Assembly: GCF_000003605.2 (NCBI RefSeq)
Contig: NW_003135246.1
Location: 1-46,031, forward strand
Direction: 5' to 3'
DNA: 46,031 nt
DNA from: Saccoglossus kowalevskii
Taxonomy: Eukaryota > Hemichordata > Enteropneusta > Harrimaniidae
The notes below the pieces were generated by a model, which saw only the letters and a list, made by a program, of their open reading frames with translations, searched no databases and had not been told where the DNA came from. The translations under genes were made by a program, and so were the position numbers. Below are positions 34,651-45,060 of the stretch, in pieces (positions within the stretch are counted from its first letter, which is position 1; every line of letters starts with the position of its first letter).

Positions 34651-35840
34651 TCTATTAGAAGCACATCTCCAATATAAGTGCATACACTGTATTCACTCTA
34701 TTAAAGCACATCTCCAATAGTAGTGCACACACTGCATTCACTCTATTAGAAGCACATTTCCAATAGAAGTGCATACACTGTATTCACTATGAAAAGCACA
34801 TCTCCAATAGAAGTGCATACACTGTATTCACTATGAAAAGCTCATCTCCAATAGTAGTGCATACACTGTATTCACTCTATTAGAAGCACATTTCCAATAG
34901 AAGTGCATACACTGTATTCACTATGAAAAGCACATCTCCAATAGAAGTGCATACATAGTATTCACTCTATTAGAAGCACATCCCCAATAGAAGTGCATAC
35001 ACTGTATTCACTATGAAAAGCACATCTCCAATAGTAGTGCATACACTGTATTCACTGTATTAGAAGCACATTCCCAATAGAAGTGCATACACTGTATTCA
35101 CTATGAAAAGCACATCTCCAATAGAAGTGCATACATAGTATTCACTCTATTAGAAGCACATCCCCAATAGAAGTACCTACACTGTATTCACTATGAAAAG
35201 CATATTTCCAATAGAAATGCATACACTGTATTCACTCTATTAGCAGCACATCTCAAATAGAAGTGCATACACTGTATTCACTATGAAAAGCACATCCCAA
35301 TAGAAGTGCATACAGTGTATTCACTCTATTAGAAGCACATTTCCAATAGAAGTACCTACACTGTATTCACTATGAAAAGCATATTTCCAATAGAAATGCA
35401 TACACTGTATTCACTCTATTAGCAGCACATCTCAAATAGAAGTGCATACACTGTATTCACTCTATTAGCAGCACATCTCGAATAGAAGTACATACACTGT
35501 ATTCACTATGAAAAGCACATCTCGAATAGAAGTACATACACTGTATTCACTATGAAAAGCACATCTCGAATAGAAGTACATACACTGTATTCACTATGAA
35601 AAGCACATCCCCAATAGAAGTGCATACACTGTATTCACTCTATTAGAAGTACATCCCCAATAGAAGTGCATACACTGTATTCACTTTATTAAAGCACATC
35701 TCCAATAGTAGTGCATACACTGTATTCACTCTATTAGAAGCACATTTCCAATAGAAGTGCATACACTGTATTCACTATGAAAAGCACATCTCCAATAGAA
35801 GTGCATACATAGTATTCACTCTATTAGAAGCACATCCCCA
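34651..35840. repeat. Family B island 7
   Basis: Standard ATTCAATATA entry. The interior is scrambled relative to the B order. AGTACCTACAC/CATATTTCC series appear twice (near 35170 and 35350), and a CTCAAATAG monomer is followed by CTATGAAAAGC with CATCCCAATAG (near 35285). The 44-bp CTATGAAAAGC/CTCGAATAG/AGTACATAC monomer is doubled (35504-35547 and 35548-35591). CACTGTATTAGAAGC near 35055 is private. It ends where CATCCCC is followed by AATATAAG (about 35841), not at the CGATGAAAGC exit. Confidence 0.86.
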
Positions 35841-36260
35841 ATATAAGTGCATACACTGTATTCACTCTATTAAAGCACATCTCGAATAGAAGTGCACACA
35901 CTATATTCACTCTATTAAAAGCACATTCCCCAATATAAGTGCATACACTGTATTGATTATGAAAAGCACATCTCCAATATAAGTGCATACACTGTATTCA
36001 CTCTATTAAAACACATATCCAATATAAGTGCATACACTGTATTCACTCTATTAAAGCACATCTCGAATAGAAGTGCATACACTGTATTCACTCTATTAAA
36101 GCACATCCCAATATAAGTGCACACACTGTATTCACTCCATTAAAGCACATCCCAATATACTGTATTCACTCTATTAAAGCACATCTCGAATATAAGTGCA
36201 TACACTGTATTCACTCTATTAAAGCACATATTCAATATAAGTGCATACACTGCATTCACT
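35841..36260. repeat. Short family A bridge 1
   Basis: About 420 bp of A monomers joining two B islands: a CACACACTATATTCAC monomer, CATTCCCCAATATAAG, GATTATGAAAAGC, CATATCCAATATAAG, the 10-bp-shortened CCCAATATACTG (near 36153), and ATTCAATATA (36230). The same monomer series precedes islands 4, 6, 7, 10 and 11. From here to about 36500 it repeats 34230-34890 at spacing 1609. Confidence 0.87.
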
Positions 36261-37067
36261 CTATTAGAAGCACATCTCCAATATAAGTGCATACACTGTA
36301 TTCACTCTATTAAAGCACATCTCCAATAGTAGTGCACACACTGCATTCACTCTATTAGAAGCACATTTCCAATAGAAGTGCATACACTGTATTCACTATG
36401 AAAAGCACATCTCCAATAGAAGTGCATACACTGTATTCACTATGAAAAGCTCATCTCCAATAGTAGTGCATACACTGTATTCACTCTATTAGAAGCACAT
36501 TTCCAATAGAAGTGCATACACTGTATTCACTATGAAAAGCACATCTCCAATAGTAGTGTATACACTGTATTCACTCTATTAGAAGCACATTCCCAATAGA
36601 AGTGCATACACTGTATTCACTATGAAAAGCACATCCCCAATAGAAGTGCATACAGTGTATTCACTCTATTAGAAGCACATTTCCAATAGAAGTACCTACA
36701 CTGTATTCACTATGAAAAGCATATTTCCAATAGAAATGCATACACTGTATTCACTCTATTAGCAGCACATCTCAAATAGTAGTGCACACACTGCATTCAC
36801 TCTATTAGAAGCACATTTCCAATAGAAGTGCATACACTGTATTCACTATGAAAAGCACATCTCCAATAGAAGTGCATACACTGTATTCACTATGAAAAGC
36901 TCATCTCCAATAGTAGTGCATACACTGTATTCACTCTATTAGAAGCACATTTCCAATAGAAGTGCATACACTGTATTCACTATGAAAAGCACATCTCCAA
37001 TAGAAGTGCATACATAGTATTCACTCTATTAGAAGCACATCCCCAATAGAAGTGCATACACTGTATT

Positions 37068-37878
37068 CACTCTGTTAAAGCACATCTCCAATAGTAGTGT
37101 ATACACTGTATTCACTCTATTAGAAGCACATTCCCAATAGAAGTGCATACACTGTATTCACTATGAAAAGCACATCCCAATAGAAGTGCATACAGTGTAT
37201 TCACTCTATTAGAAGCACATTTCCAATAGAAGTACCTACACTGTATTCACTATGAAAAGCATATTTCCAATAGAAATGCATACACTGTATTCACTCTATT
37301 AGCAGCACATCTCAAATAGAAGTGCATACACTGTATTCACTCTATTAGCAGCACATCTCGAATAGAAGTACATACACTGTATTCACTATGAAAAGCACAT
37401 CTCGAATAGAAGTACATACACTGTATTCACTATGAAAAGCACATCCCCAATAGAAGTGCATACACTGTATTCACTCTATTAGAAGTACATCCCCAATAGA
37501 AGTGCATACACTGTATTCACTTTATTAAAGCACATCTCCAATAGTAGTGCATACACTGTATTCACTCTATTAGAAGCACATTTCCAATAGAAGTGCATAC
37601 ACTGTATTCACTATGAAAAGCACATCTCCAATAGAAGTGCATACACTGTATTCACAATGAAAAGCTCATCTCCAATAGTAGTGCATACACTGTATTCACT
37701 CTATTAGAAGCACATTTCCAATAGAAGTGCATACACTGTATTCACTATGAAAAGCACATCTCCAATAGAAGTGCATACATAGTATTCACTCTATTAGAAG
37801 CACATCTCCAATAGAAGTGCATACATAGTATTCACTCTATTAGAAGCACATCCCCAATAGAAGTGCATACACTGTATT
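37068..37878. repeat. B-family expanded unit, 18 monomers (811 bp)
   Basis: The 14-monomer B order plus four extra monomers: a CACAATGAAAAGCTCATC type (near 37652), TAGAAGCACATTTCC, the 44-mer ending CATAGTATT, and a TAGAAGCACATCTCC monomer also ending CATAGTATT (near 37796-37840). The extra 44 + 46 + 44 + 46 = 180 bp added to 631 gives exactly 811. Confidence 0.85.
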
Positions 37879-38373
37879 CACTCTGTTAAAGCACATCTCC
37901 AATAGTAGTGTATACACTGTATTCACTCTATTAGAAGCACATTCCCAATAGAAGTGCATACACTGTATTCACTATGAAAAGCACATCCCAATAGAAGTGC
38001 ATACAGTGTATTCACTCTATTAGAAGCACATTTCCAATAGAAGTACCTACACTGTATTCACTATGAAAAGCATATTTCCAATAGAAATGCATACACTGTA
38101 TTCACTCTATTAGCAGCACATCTCAAATAGAAGTGCATACACTGTATTCACTCTATTAGCAGCACATCTCGAATAGAAGTACATACACTGTATTCACTAT
38201 GAAAAGCACATCTCGAATAGAAGTACATACACTGTATTCACTATGAAAAGCACATCCCCAATAGAAGTGCATACACTGTATTCACTCTATTAGAAGTACA
38301 TCCCCAATAGAAGTGCATACACTGTATTCACTTTATTAAAGCACATCCCAAATAGAAGTGCATACACTGTATT
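37879..38373. repeat. B-family contracted unit, 11 monomers (495 bp)
   Basis: The B order with three monomers missing (TAGAAGCACATTTCC, the CATAGTATT 44-mer and TAGAAGCACATCCCC; 46 + 44 + 46 = 136 bp; 631 - 136 = 495). The join is visible: the CACTTTATTAAAGC monomer at about 38330 continues as CATCCCAAATAGAAGTGC and leads straight to CACTCTGTTAAAGC at 38374. Confidence 0.86.
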
Positions 38374-38999
38374 CACTCTGTTAAAGCACATCTCCAATAG
38401 TAGTGTATACACTGTATTCACTCTATTAGAAGCACATTCCCAATAGAAGTGCATACACTGTATTCACTATGAAAAGCACATCCCCAATAGAAGTGCATAC
38501 AGTGTATTCACTCTATTAGAAGCACATTTCCAATAGAAGTACCTACACTGTATTCACTATGAAAAGCACATTTCCAACAGAAATGCATACACTGTATTCA
38601 CTCTATTAGCAGCACATCTCAAATAGAAGTACATACACTGTATTCACTATGAAAAGCACATCTCGAATAGAAGTACATACACTGTATTCACTATGAAAAG
38701 CACATCCCCAATAGAAGTGCATACACTGTATTCACTCTATTAGAAGTACATCCCCAATAGAAGTGAATACACTGTATTCACTTTATTAAAGCACATCTCC
38801 AATAGTAGTGCATACACTGTATTCACTCTATTAGAAGCACATTCCCAATAGAAGTGCATACACTGTATTCACTATGAAAAGCACATCCCCAATACAGTGT
38901 ATTCACTCTATTAGAAGCACATTTCCAATAGAAGTACCTACACTGTATTCACTATGAAAAGCACATTTCCAATAGAAATGCATACACTGTATTCACTCT

Positions 39000-39490
39000 A
39001 TTAGCAGCACATCTCGAATAGAAGTGCATACACTGTATTCACTCGATGAAAGCACATCTCAAATAGAAGTACATACACTGTATTCACTCTATTAAAAACA
39101 CATCCCAATATAAGTGCATACACTGCATTCACTCCATTAAAGCACATCTCGAATATAAGTGCATATACTGCATTCACTCTATTAAAGCACATCCCCAATA
39201 TAAGTGCATACACTGTATTCACTATGAAAAGCACATCTCCAATAGAAGTGCATACACTGTATTCACTCCATTAAAGCACATCCCAATAAAAGTGCATACA
39301 CTGTATTCACTCTATTAAAGCACATCTCGAATAGAAGTGCATACGCTGTATTCACTCTATTAAAGCACATCTCGAATAGAAGTGCACACACTGTATTCAC
39401 ACTATTAAAAGCACATCCCAATAGAAGTGCATACACTGCATTCACTCTATTAAAGCACATCTCGAATAGAAGTGCACACACTGTATTCAC
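39000..39490. repeat. Short family A bridge 2
   Basis: About 490 bp after a standard CGATGAAAGC exit (39044). It matches 15241-15680 at spacing 23759 and 5346-5790 at the corresponding spacing. It is then cut at about 39490, where an A monomer ending CACACACTGTATT is followed by CACTATGAAAAGC of family B. The A segment normally continues for kilobases at this point, so most of an A segment appears to be missing. Confidence 0.86.
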
Positions 39491-39577
39491 TATGAAAAGC
39501 ACATCTCCAATAGAAGTGCATACATAGTATTCACTCTATTAGAAGCACATCCCAAATAGAAGTGCATACACTGTATT

Positions 39578-40073
39578 CACTCTGTTAAAGCACATCTCCA
39601 ATAGTAGTGTATACACTGTATTCACTCTATTAGAAGCACATTCCCAATAGAAGTGCATACACTGTATTCACTATGAAAAGCACATCCCCAATAGAAGTGC
39701 ATACAGTGTATTCACTCTATTAGAAGCACATTTCCAATAGAAGTACCTACACTGTATTCACTATGAAAAGCATATTTCCAATAGAAATGCATACACTGTA
39801 TTCACTCTATTAGCAGCACATCTCGAATAGAAGTACATACACTGTATTCACTATGAAAAGCACATCTCGAATAGAAGTACATACACTGTATTCACTATGA
39901 AAAGCACATCCCCAATAGAAGTGCATACACTGTATTCACTCTATTAGAAGTACATCCCCAATAGAAGTGCATACACTGTATTCACTTTATTAAAGCACAT
40001 CTCCAATAGTAGTGGCTACACTGTATTCACTCTATTAGAAGCACATCCCCAATAGAAGTGCATACACTGTATT
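39578..40073. repeat. B-family contracted unit, 11 monomers (496 bp)
   Basis: The same size class as 37879-38373 but made differently. The CTCAAATAG TAGCAGC monomer and the TAGAAGCACATTTCC and CATAGTATT monomers are missing, while TAGAAGCACATCCCC is kept. The join lies after AGTGGCTACAC (near 40011-40021). Monomer lengths sum to 496. Two contracted units of almost equal length therefore arose by separate events. Confidence 0.84.
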
Positions 40074-40705
40074 CACTCTGTTAAAGCACATCTCCAATAG
40101 TAGTGTATACACTGTATTCACTCTATTAGAAGCACATTCCCAATAGAAGTGCATACACTGTATTCACTATGAAAAGCACATCCCCAATAGAAGTACATAC
40201 AGTGTATTCACTCTATTAGAAGCACATTTCCAATAGAAGTACCTACACTGTATTCACTATGAAAAGCACATTTCCAATAGAAATGCATACACTGTATTCA
40301 CTCTATTAGCAGCACATCTCAAATAGAAGTGCATACACTGTATTCACTCTATTAGCAGCACATCTCGAATAGAAGTACATACACTGTATTCACTATGAAA
40401 AGCACATCTCGAATAGAAGTACATACACTGTATTCACTATGAAAAGCACATCCCCAATAGAAGTGCATACACTGTATTCACTCTATTAGAAGTACATCCC
40501 CAATAGAAGTGCATACACTGTATTCACTTTATTAAAGCACATCTCCAATAGTAGTGCATACACTGTATTCACTCTATTAGAAGCACATTTCCAATAGAAG
40601 TGCATACACTGTATTCACTATGAAAAGCACAACTCCAATAGAAGTGCATACATAGTATTCACTCTATTAGAAGCACATCCCCAATAGAAGTGCATACACT
40701 GTATT
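40074..40705. repeat. B-family 14-monomer unit (632 bp)
   Basis: Complete B order with the CCCC form of the CAGTGTATT monomer, which here is preceded by AGTACATAC (near 40190) in place of AGTGCATAC. Both TAGCAGC monomers are present. The length equals the sum of the fourteen monomers. Confidence 0.87.
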
Positions 40706-41251
40706 CACTCTGTTAAAGCACATCTCCAATAGTAGTGTATACACTGTATTCACTCTATTAGAAGCACATTCAAAATAGAAGTGCATACACTGTATTCACT
40801 ATGAAAAGCACATCCCCAATAGAAGTGCATACAGTGTATTCACTCTATTAGAAGCACATTTCCAATAGAAGTACCTACACTGTATTCACTATGAAAAGCA
40901 CATTTCCAATAGAAATGCATACACTGTATTCACTCTATTAGCAGCACATCTCAAATAGAAGTACATACACTGTATTCACTATGAAAAGCACATCTCGAAT
41001 AGAAGTACATACACTGTATTCACTATGAAAAGCACATCCCCAATAGAAGTGCATACACTGTATTCACTCTATTAGAAGTACATCCCCAATAGAAGTGCAT
41101 ACACTGTATTCACTTTATTAAAGCACATCTCCAATAGTAGTGCATACACTGTATTCACTCTATTAGAAGCACATTCCCAATAGAAGTGCATACACTGTAT
41201 TCACTATGAAAAGCACATTTCCAATAGAAATGCATACACTGTATTCACTCT

Positions 41252-43770
41252 ATTAGCAGCACATCTCGAATAGAAGTGCATACACTGTATTCACTCGATG
41301 AAAGCACATCTCAAATAGAAGTACATACACTGTATTCACTCTATTAAAAACACATCCCAATATAAGTGCATACACTGCATTCACTCTATTAAAGCACATC
41401 CCCAATATAAGTGCATACACTGTATTCACTATGAAAAGCACATCTCCAATATAAGTGCATACACTGTATTCACTCCATTAAAGCACATCCCAATAAAAGT
41501 GCATACACTGTATTCACTCTATTAAAGCACATCTCGAATAGAAGTGCATACGCTGTATTCACTCTATTAAAGCACATCTCGAATAGAAGTGCACACACTG
41601 TATTCACACTATTAAAAGCACATCCCAATAGAAGTGCATACACTGCATTCACTCTATTAAAGCACACCTTGAATAGAAGTGCACACACTGTATTCGCTAT
41701 TAAAAGCACATCCCAATATAAGTGCATACACTGTATTCACTCTATTAAAGCACATCTCCAAAATAAGTGCATACACTGCATTCACTCTATTAAAGCACAT
41801 CTTGAATAGAAGTGCATACACTGTATTCACTCCATTAAAGCACATCTCGAATAGAAGTACACACACTGTATTCACTCTATTAAAAACACATCCCAATATA
41901 AGTGCATACACTGTATTCACTCTATTAAAGCACATCTCGAATAGAAGTGCACACACTTAAAAGCACATCCCAATATAAGTGCATACACTGCATTCACTCT
42001 ATTAAAGCACATCTCGAACAGAAGTGCACACACTGTATTCACTCTATTAAAAGCACATCCCAATATAAGTGCATACACTATATTGATTATGAAAAGCACA
42101 TCTCCAATAGAAGTGCACACTGTATTCACTGTATTAAAAGCACATCTCCAATAGAAATGCATACACTGTATTCACTCTATTAAAGCACATCTCGAATAGA
42201 AGTGCACACACTGTATTCACTGTATTAAAAGCACATCTCCAATAGAAATGCATACACTGTATTCACTCTATTAAATCACATCTCGAATAGAAGTGCACAC
42301 ACTGTATTCACTGTATTAAAAGCACATCCCAATATAAGTGCATACACTGTATTCACTCTATTGAAGCACATCTCGAATAGAAGTGCACTGTATTCACTAT
42401 GAAAAGCACATCTCCAATATAAGTACATACACTGTATTCACTCTATTAAAACACATCTCGAATAGAAGTGCATACACTGTATTCACTCTATTAAAGCACA
42501 TCTCGAATAGAAGTGCATACACTGTATTAACTCTATTAAAGCACATCCCAATATAAGTGCACACACTGTATTCACTCCATTAAAGCACATCCCAATATAC
42601 TGTATTCACTCCATTAAAGCACATCTCGAATATAAGTGCATACACTGTATTCACTCCATTAAAGCACATCTCGAATATAAGTGCATATACTGTATTCACT
42701 CTATTAAAGCACATCCCCAATATAAGTGCATACACTGTATTCACTATGAAAAGCACATCTCGAATAGAAGTGCATACACTGTATTCACTCTATTAAAGCA
42801 CCTCTCGAATAGAAGTGCATACACTGTATTCACTCTATTAAAGCAAATACCAATACAAGACCATACACTGTATTCACTCTATTGAAGCACATACGAATAG
42901 AAGTGCATAGACTGTATCCGCTCTATTAAAGCACATCTCGAATAGAAGTGCATACACTGTTTTCACTCTATTAAAAGCACATCCCAATATAAGTGCATAC
43001 ATTGTATTCACTCTATTGAAAGAACATCCCAATATAAGTGCATACATTGTATTCACTTTATTGAAAGCACATCCCAATATAAGTGCATACACTGTATTAA
43101 CTCTATTAAAGCACATCTCGAACAGAAGTGCACACACTGTATTCACTCTATTAAAAGCACATCCCAATATAAGTGCATACACTGTATTGATTATGAAAAG
43201 CACATCTCCAATAGAAGTGCATACACTGTATTCACTCTATTAAAGCACATCTCGAATAGAAGTGCACACACTGTATTCACTGTATTAAAAGCACATCTCC
43301 AATAGAAATGCATACACTGTATTCACTCTATTAAAGCACATCTCGAATAGAAGTGCACACACTGTATTCACTCTATTAAAAGCACATCCTAATATAAGTG
43401 CATACACTGTATTCACTCTATTAAAGCACATCTTGAATAGAAGTCCATACACTGTATTTACTCTATTAAAGCACATCTCGAATAGAAGTGCACACACTGT
43501 ATTCACTGTATTAAAAGCACATCTCCAATAGAAATGCATACACTGTATTCACTCTATTAAAGCACATCTCGAATAGAAGTGCACACACTGTATTCACTCT
43601 ATTAAAGCACATCCCAATATAAGTGCACACACTGTATTCACTCCATTAAAGCACATCCCAATATACTGTATTCATTCTATTAAAGCACATCTCGAATATA
43701 AGTGCATACACTGTATTCACTCTATTAAAGCACATATTCAATATAAGTGCATACACTGTATTCACTCTAT
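41252..43770. repeat. Family A segment 8
   Basis: Exit CGATGAAAGC (41296) followed by a version of the exit series lacking one CACTCCATTAAAGC monomer (41341-41420). Then come block D core copy 6 (41657-41956), a GTGCACTGTATTC monomer near 42385, C core copy (42842 to about 43108), A higher-order monomers (about 43110-43500), and the lead-out with CCCAATATACTG (43661) and ATTCAATATA (43736). At about 43108 the C core jumps from CTATTAAAGCACATC directly into the CTCGAACAG monomer of the A order, which is not seen in the other C copies. No gene is supported. Confidence 0.88.
41657..41956. repeat. Block D core, copy 6
   Basis: Same order as the other D cores (spacing 39994 from copy 1, 18745 from copy 4). 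It shares CTCCAAAATAAG (near 41757) with copy 4 only. A private CACTGTATTCGCTATT (near 41690) creates an extra CpG. The CACACACTTAAAAGC marker is near 41953. Confidence 0.83.
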
Positions 43771-44642
43771 TAGAAGCACATCTCCAATATAAGTGCATAC
43801 ACTGTATTCACTCTATTAAAGCACATCTCCAATAGTAGTGCACACACTGCATTCACTCTATTAGAAGCACATTTCCAATAGAAGTGCATACACTGTACTC
43901 ACTATGAAAAGCACATCTCCAATAGAAGTGCATACACTGTATTCACTATGAAAAGCTCATCTCCAATAGTAGTGCATACACTGTATTCACTCTATTAGAA
44001 GCACATTTCCAATAGAAGTGCATACACTGTATTCACTATGAAAAGCACATCTCCAATAGTAGTGTATACACTGTATTCACTCTATTAGAAGCACATTCCC
44101 AATAGAAGTGCATACACTGTATTCACTATGAAAAGCACATCCCCAATAGAAGTGCATACAGTGTATTCACTCTATTAGAAGCTCATTTCCAATAGAAGTA
44201 CCTACACAGTATTCACTATGAAAAGCATATTTCCAATAGAAATGCATACACTGTATTCACTCTATTAGCAGCACATCTCAAATAGAAGTGCATACACTGT
44301 ATTCACTCTATTAGCAGCACATCTCGAATAGAAGTACATACACTGTATTCACTATGAAAAGCACATCTCGAATAGAAGTACATACACTGTATTCACTATG
44401 AAAAGCACATCCCCAATAGAAGTGCATACACTGTATTCACTCTATTAGAAGTACATCCCCAATAGAAGTGCATACACTGTATTCACTTTATTAAAGCACA
44501 TCTCCAATAGTAGTGCATACACTGTATTCACTCTATTAGAAGCACATTTCCAATAGAAGTGCATACACTGTATTCACTATGAAAAGCACATCTCCAATAG
44601 AAGTGCATACATAGTATTCACTCTATTAGAAGCACATCCCCA
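43771..44642. repeat. Family B island 10
   Basis: Standard ATTCAATATA entry; a hybrid 44-bp monomer begins CTATGAAAAGCACATC and ends AGTAGTGTATACAC (near 44037-44075), as in islands 6, 8 and 11. Private changes are CTGTACTCAC near 43896, AGCTCATTTCC near 44181 and CACAGTATTCAC near 44206. It exits at about 44642, where CATCCCC is followed by AATATAAG, the same junction as at 35841. Confidence 0.86.
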
Positions 44643-45060
44643 ATATAAGTGCATACACTGTATTCACTCTATTAAAGCACATCTCCAATAGTAGTGCACA
44701 CACTATATTCACTCTATTAAAAGCACATTCCCCAATATAAGTGCATACACTGTATTCACTATGAAAAGCACATCCCCAATATAAGTACATACAGTGTATT
44801 CACTCTATTAAAACACATATCCAATATAAGTGCATACACTGTATTCACTCTATTAAAGCACATCTCGAATAGAAGTGCATACACTGTATTCACTCTATTA
44901 AAGCACATCCCAATATAAGTGCACACACTGTATTCACTCCATTAAAGCACATCCCAATATACTGTATTCACTCTATTAAAGCACATCTCGAATATAAGTG
45001 CATACACTGTATTCACTCTATAAAGCACATATTCAATATAAGTGCATACACTGTATTCAC
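44643..45060. repeat. Short family A bridge 3
   Basis: Equivalent to the bridge at 35841-36260, with the same entry junction and the same shortened CCCAATATACTG and ATTCAATATA (45031) landmarks. Differences: CATCTCCAATAGTAG near 44680 replaces CATCTCGAATAGAAG, the GATTATGAAAAGC monomer reads CACTATGAAAAGC with CATCCCCAATATAAG and CAGTGTATTC (near 44757-44800), and one base is missing in CTCTATAAAGC near 45016. Several of these look like gene-conversion patches from family B. Confidence 0.84.

Larger units (their letters stand above)
36261..38999. repeat. Family B island 8 (longest B island)
   Basis: About 2.7 kb. After a standard entry, a 450-bp step-back is marked by a hybrid monomer near 36760-36790: it begins as the CTCAAATAG TAGCAGC monomer and ends AGTAGTGCACACAC, which otherwise occurs only in the entry region (compare 36331 and 36781). 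An 18-monomer unit (37068-37878), an 11-monomer unit (37879-38373) and a terminal unit (38374 onward) follow, closing with CCCCAATACAGTG (38887). CATTTCCAACAG near 38570 and AGTGAATACAC near 38762 are private. Confidence 0.88.
39491..41251. repeat. Family B island 9
   Basis: Contains an 11-monomer unit (39578-40073), a normal 14-monomer unit (40074-40705) and a terminal unit (40706 onward). The terminal series lacks the CCCCAATACAGTG and AGTACCTACAC monomers, so CATTCCCAATAG is followed directly by CTATGAAAAGCACATTTCC (near 41205) before the CGATGAAAGC exit at 41296. Private variants are AGTGGCTACAC near 40011, GCACAACTCC near 40627 and CATTCAAAATAG near 40768. Confidence 0.87.
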
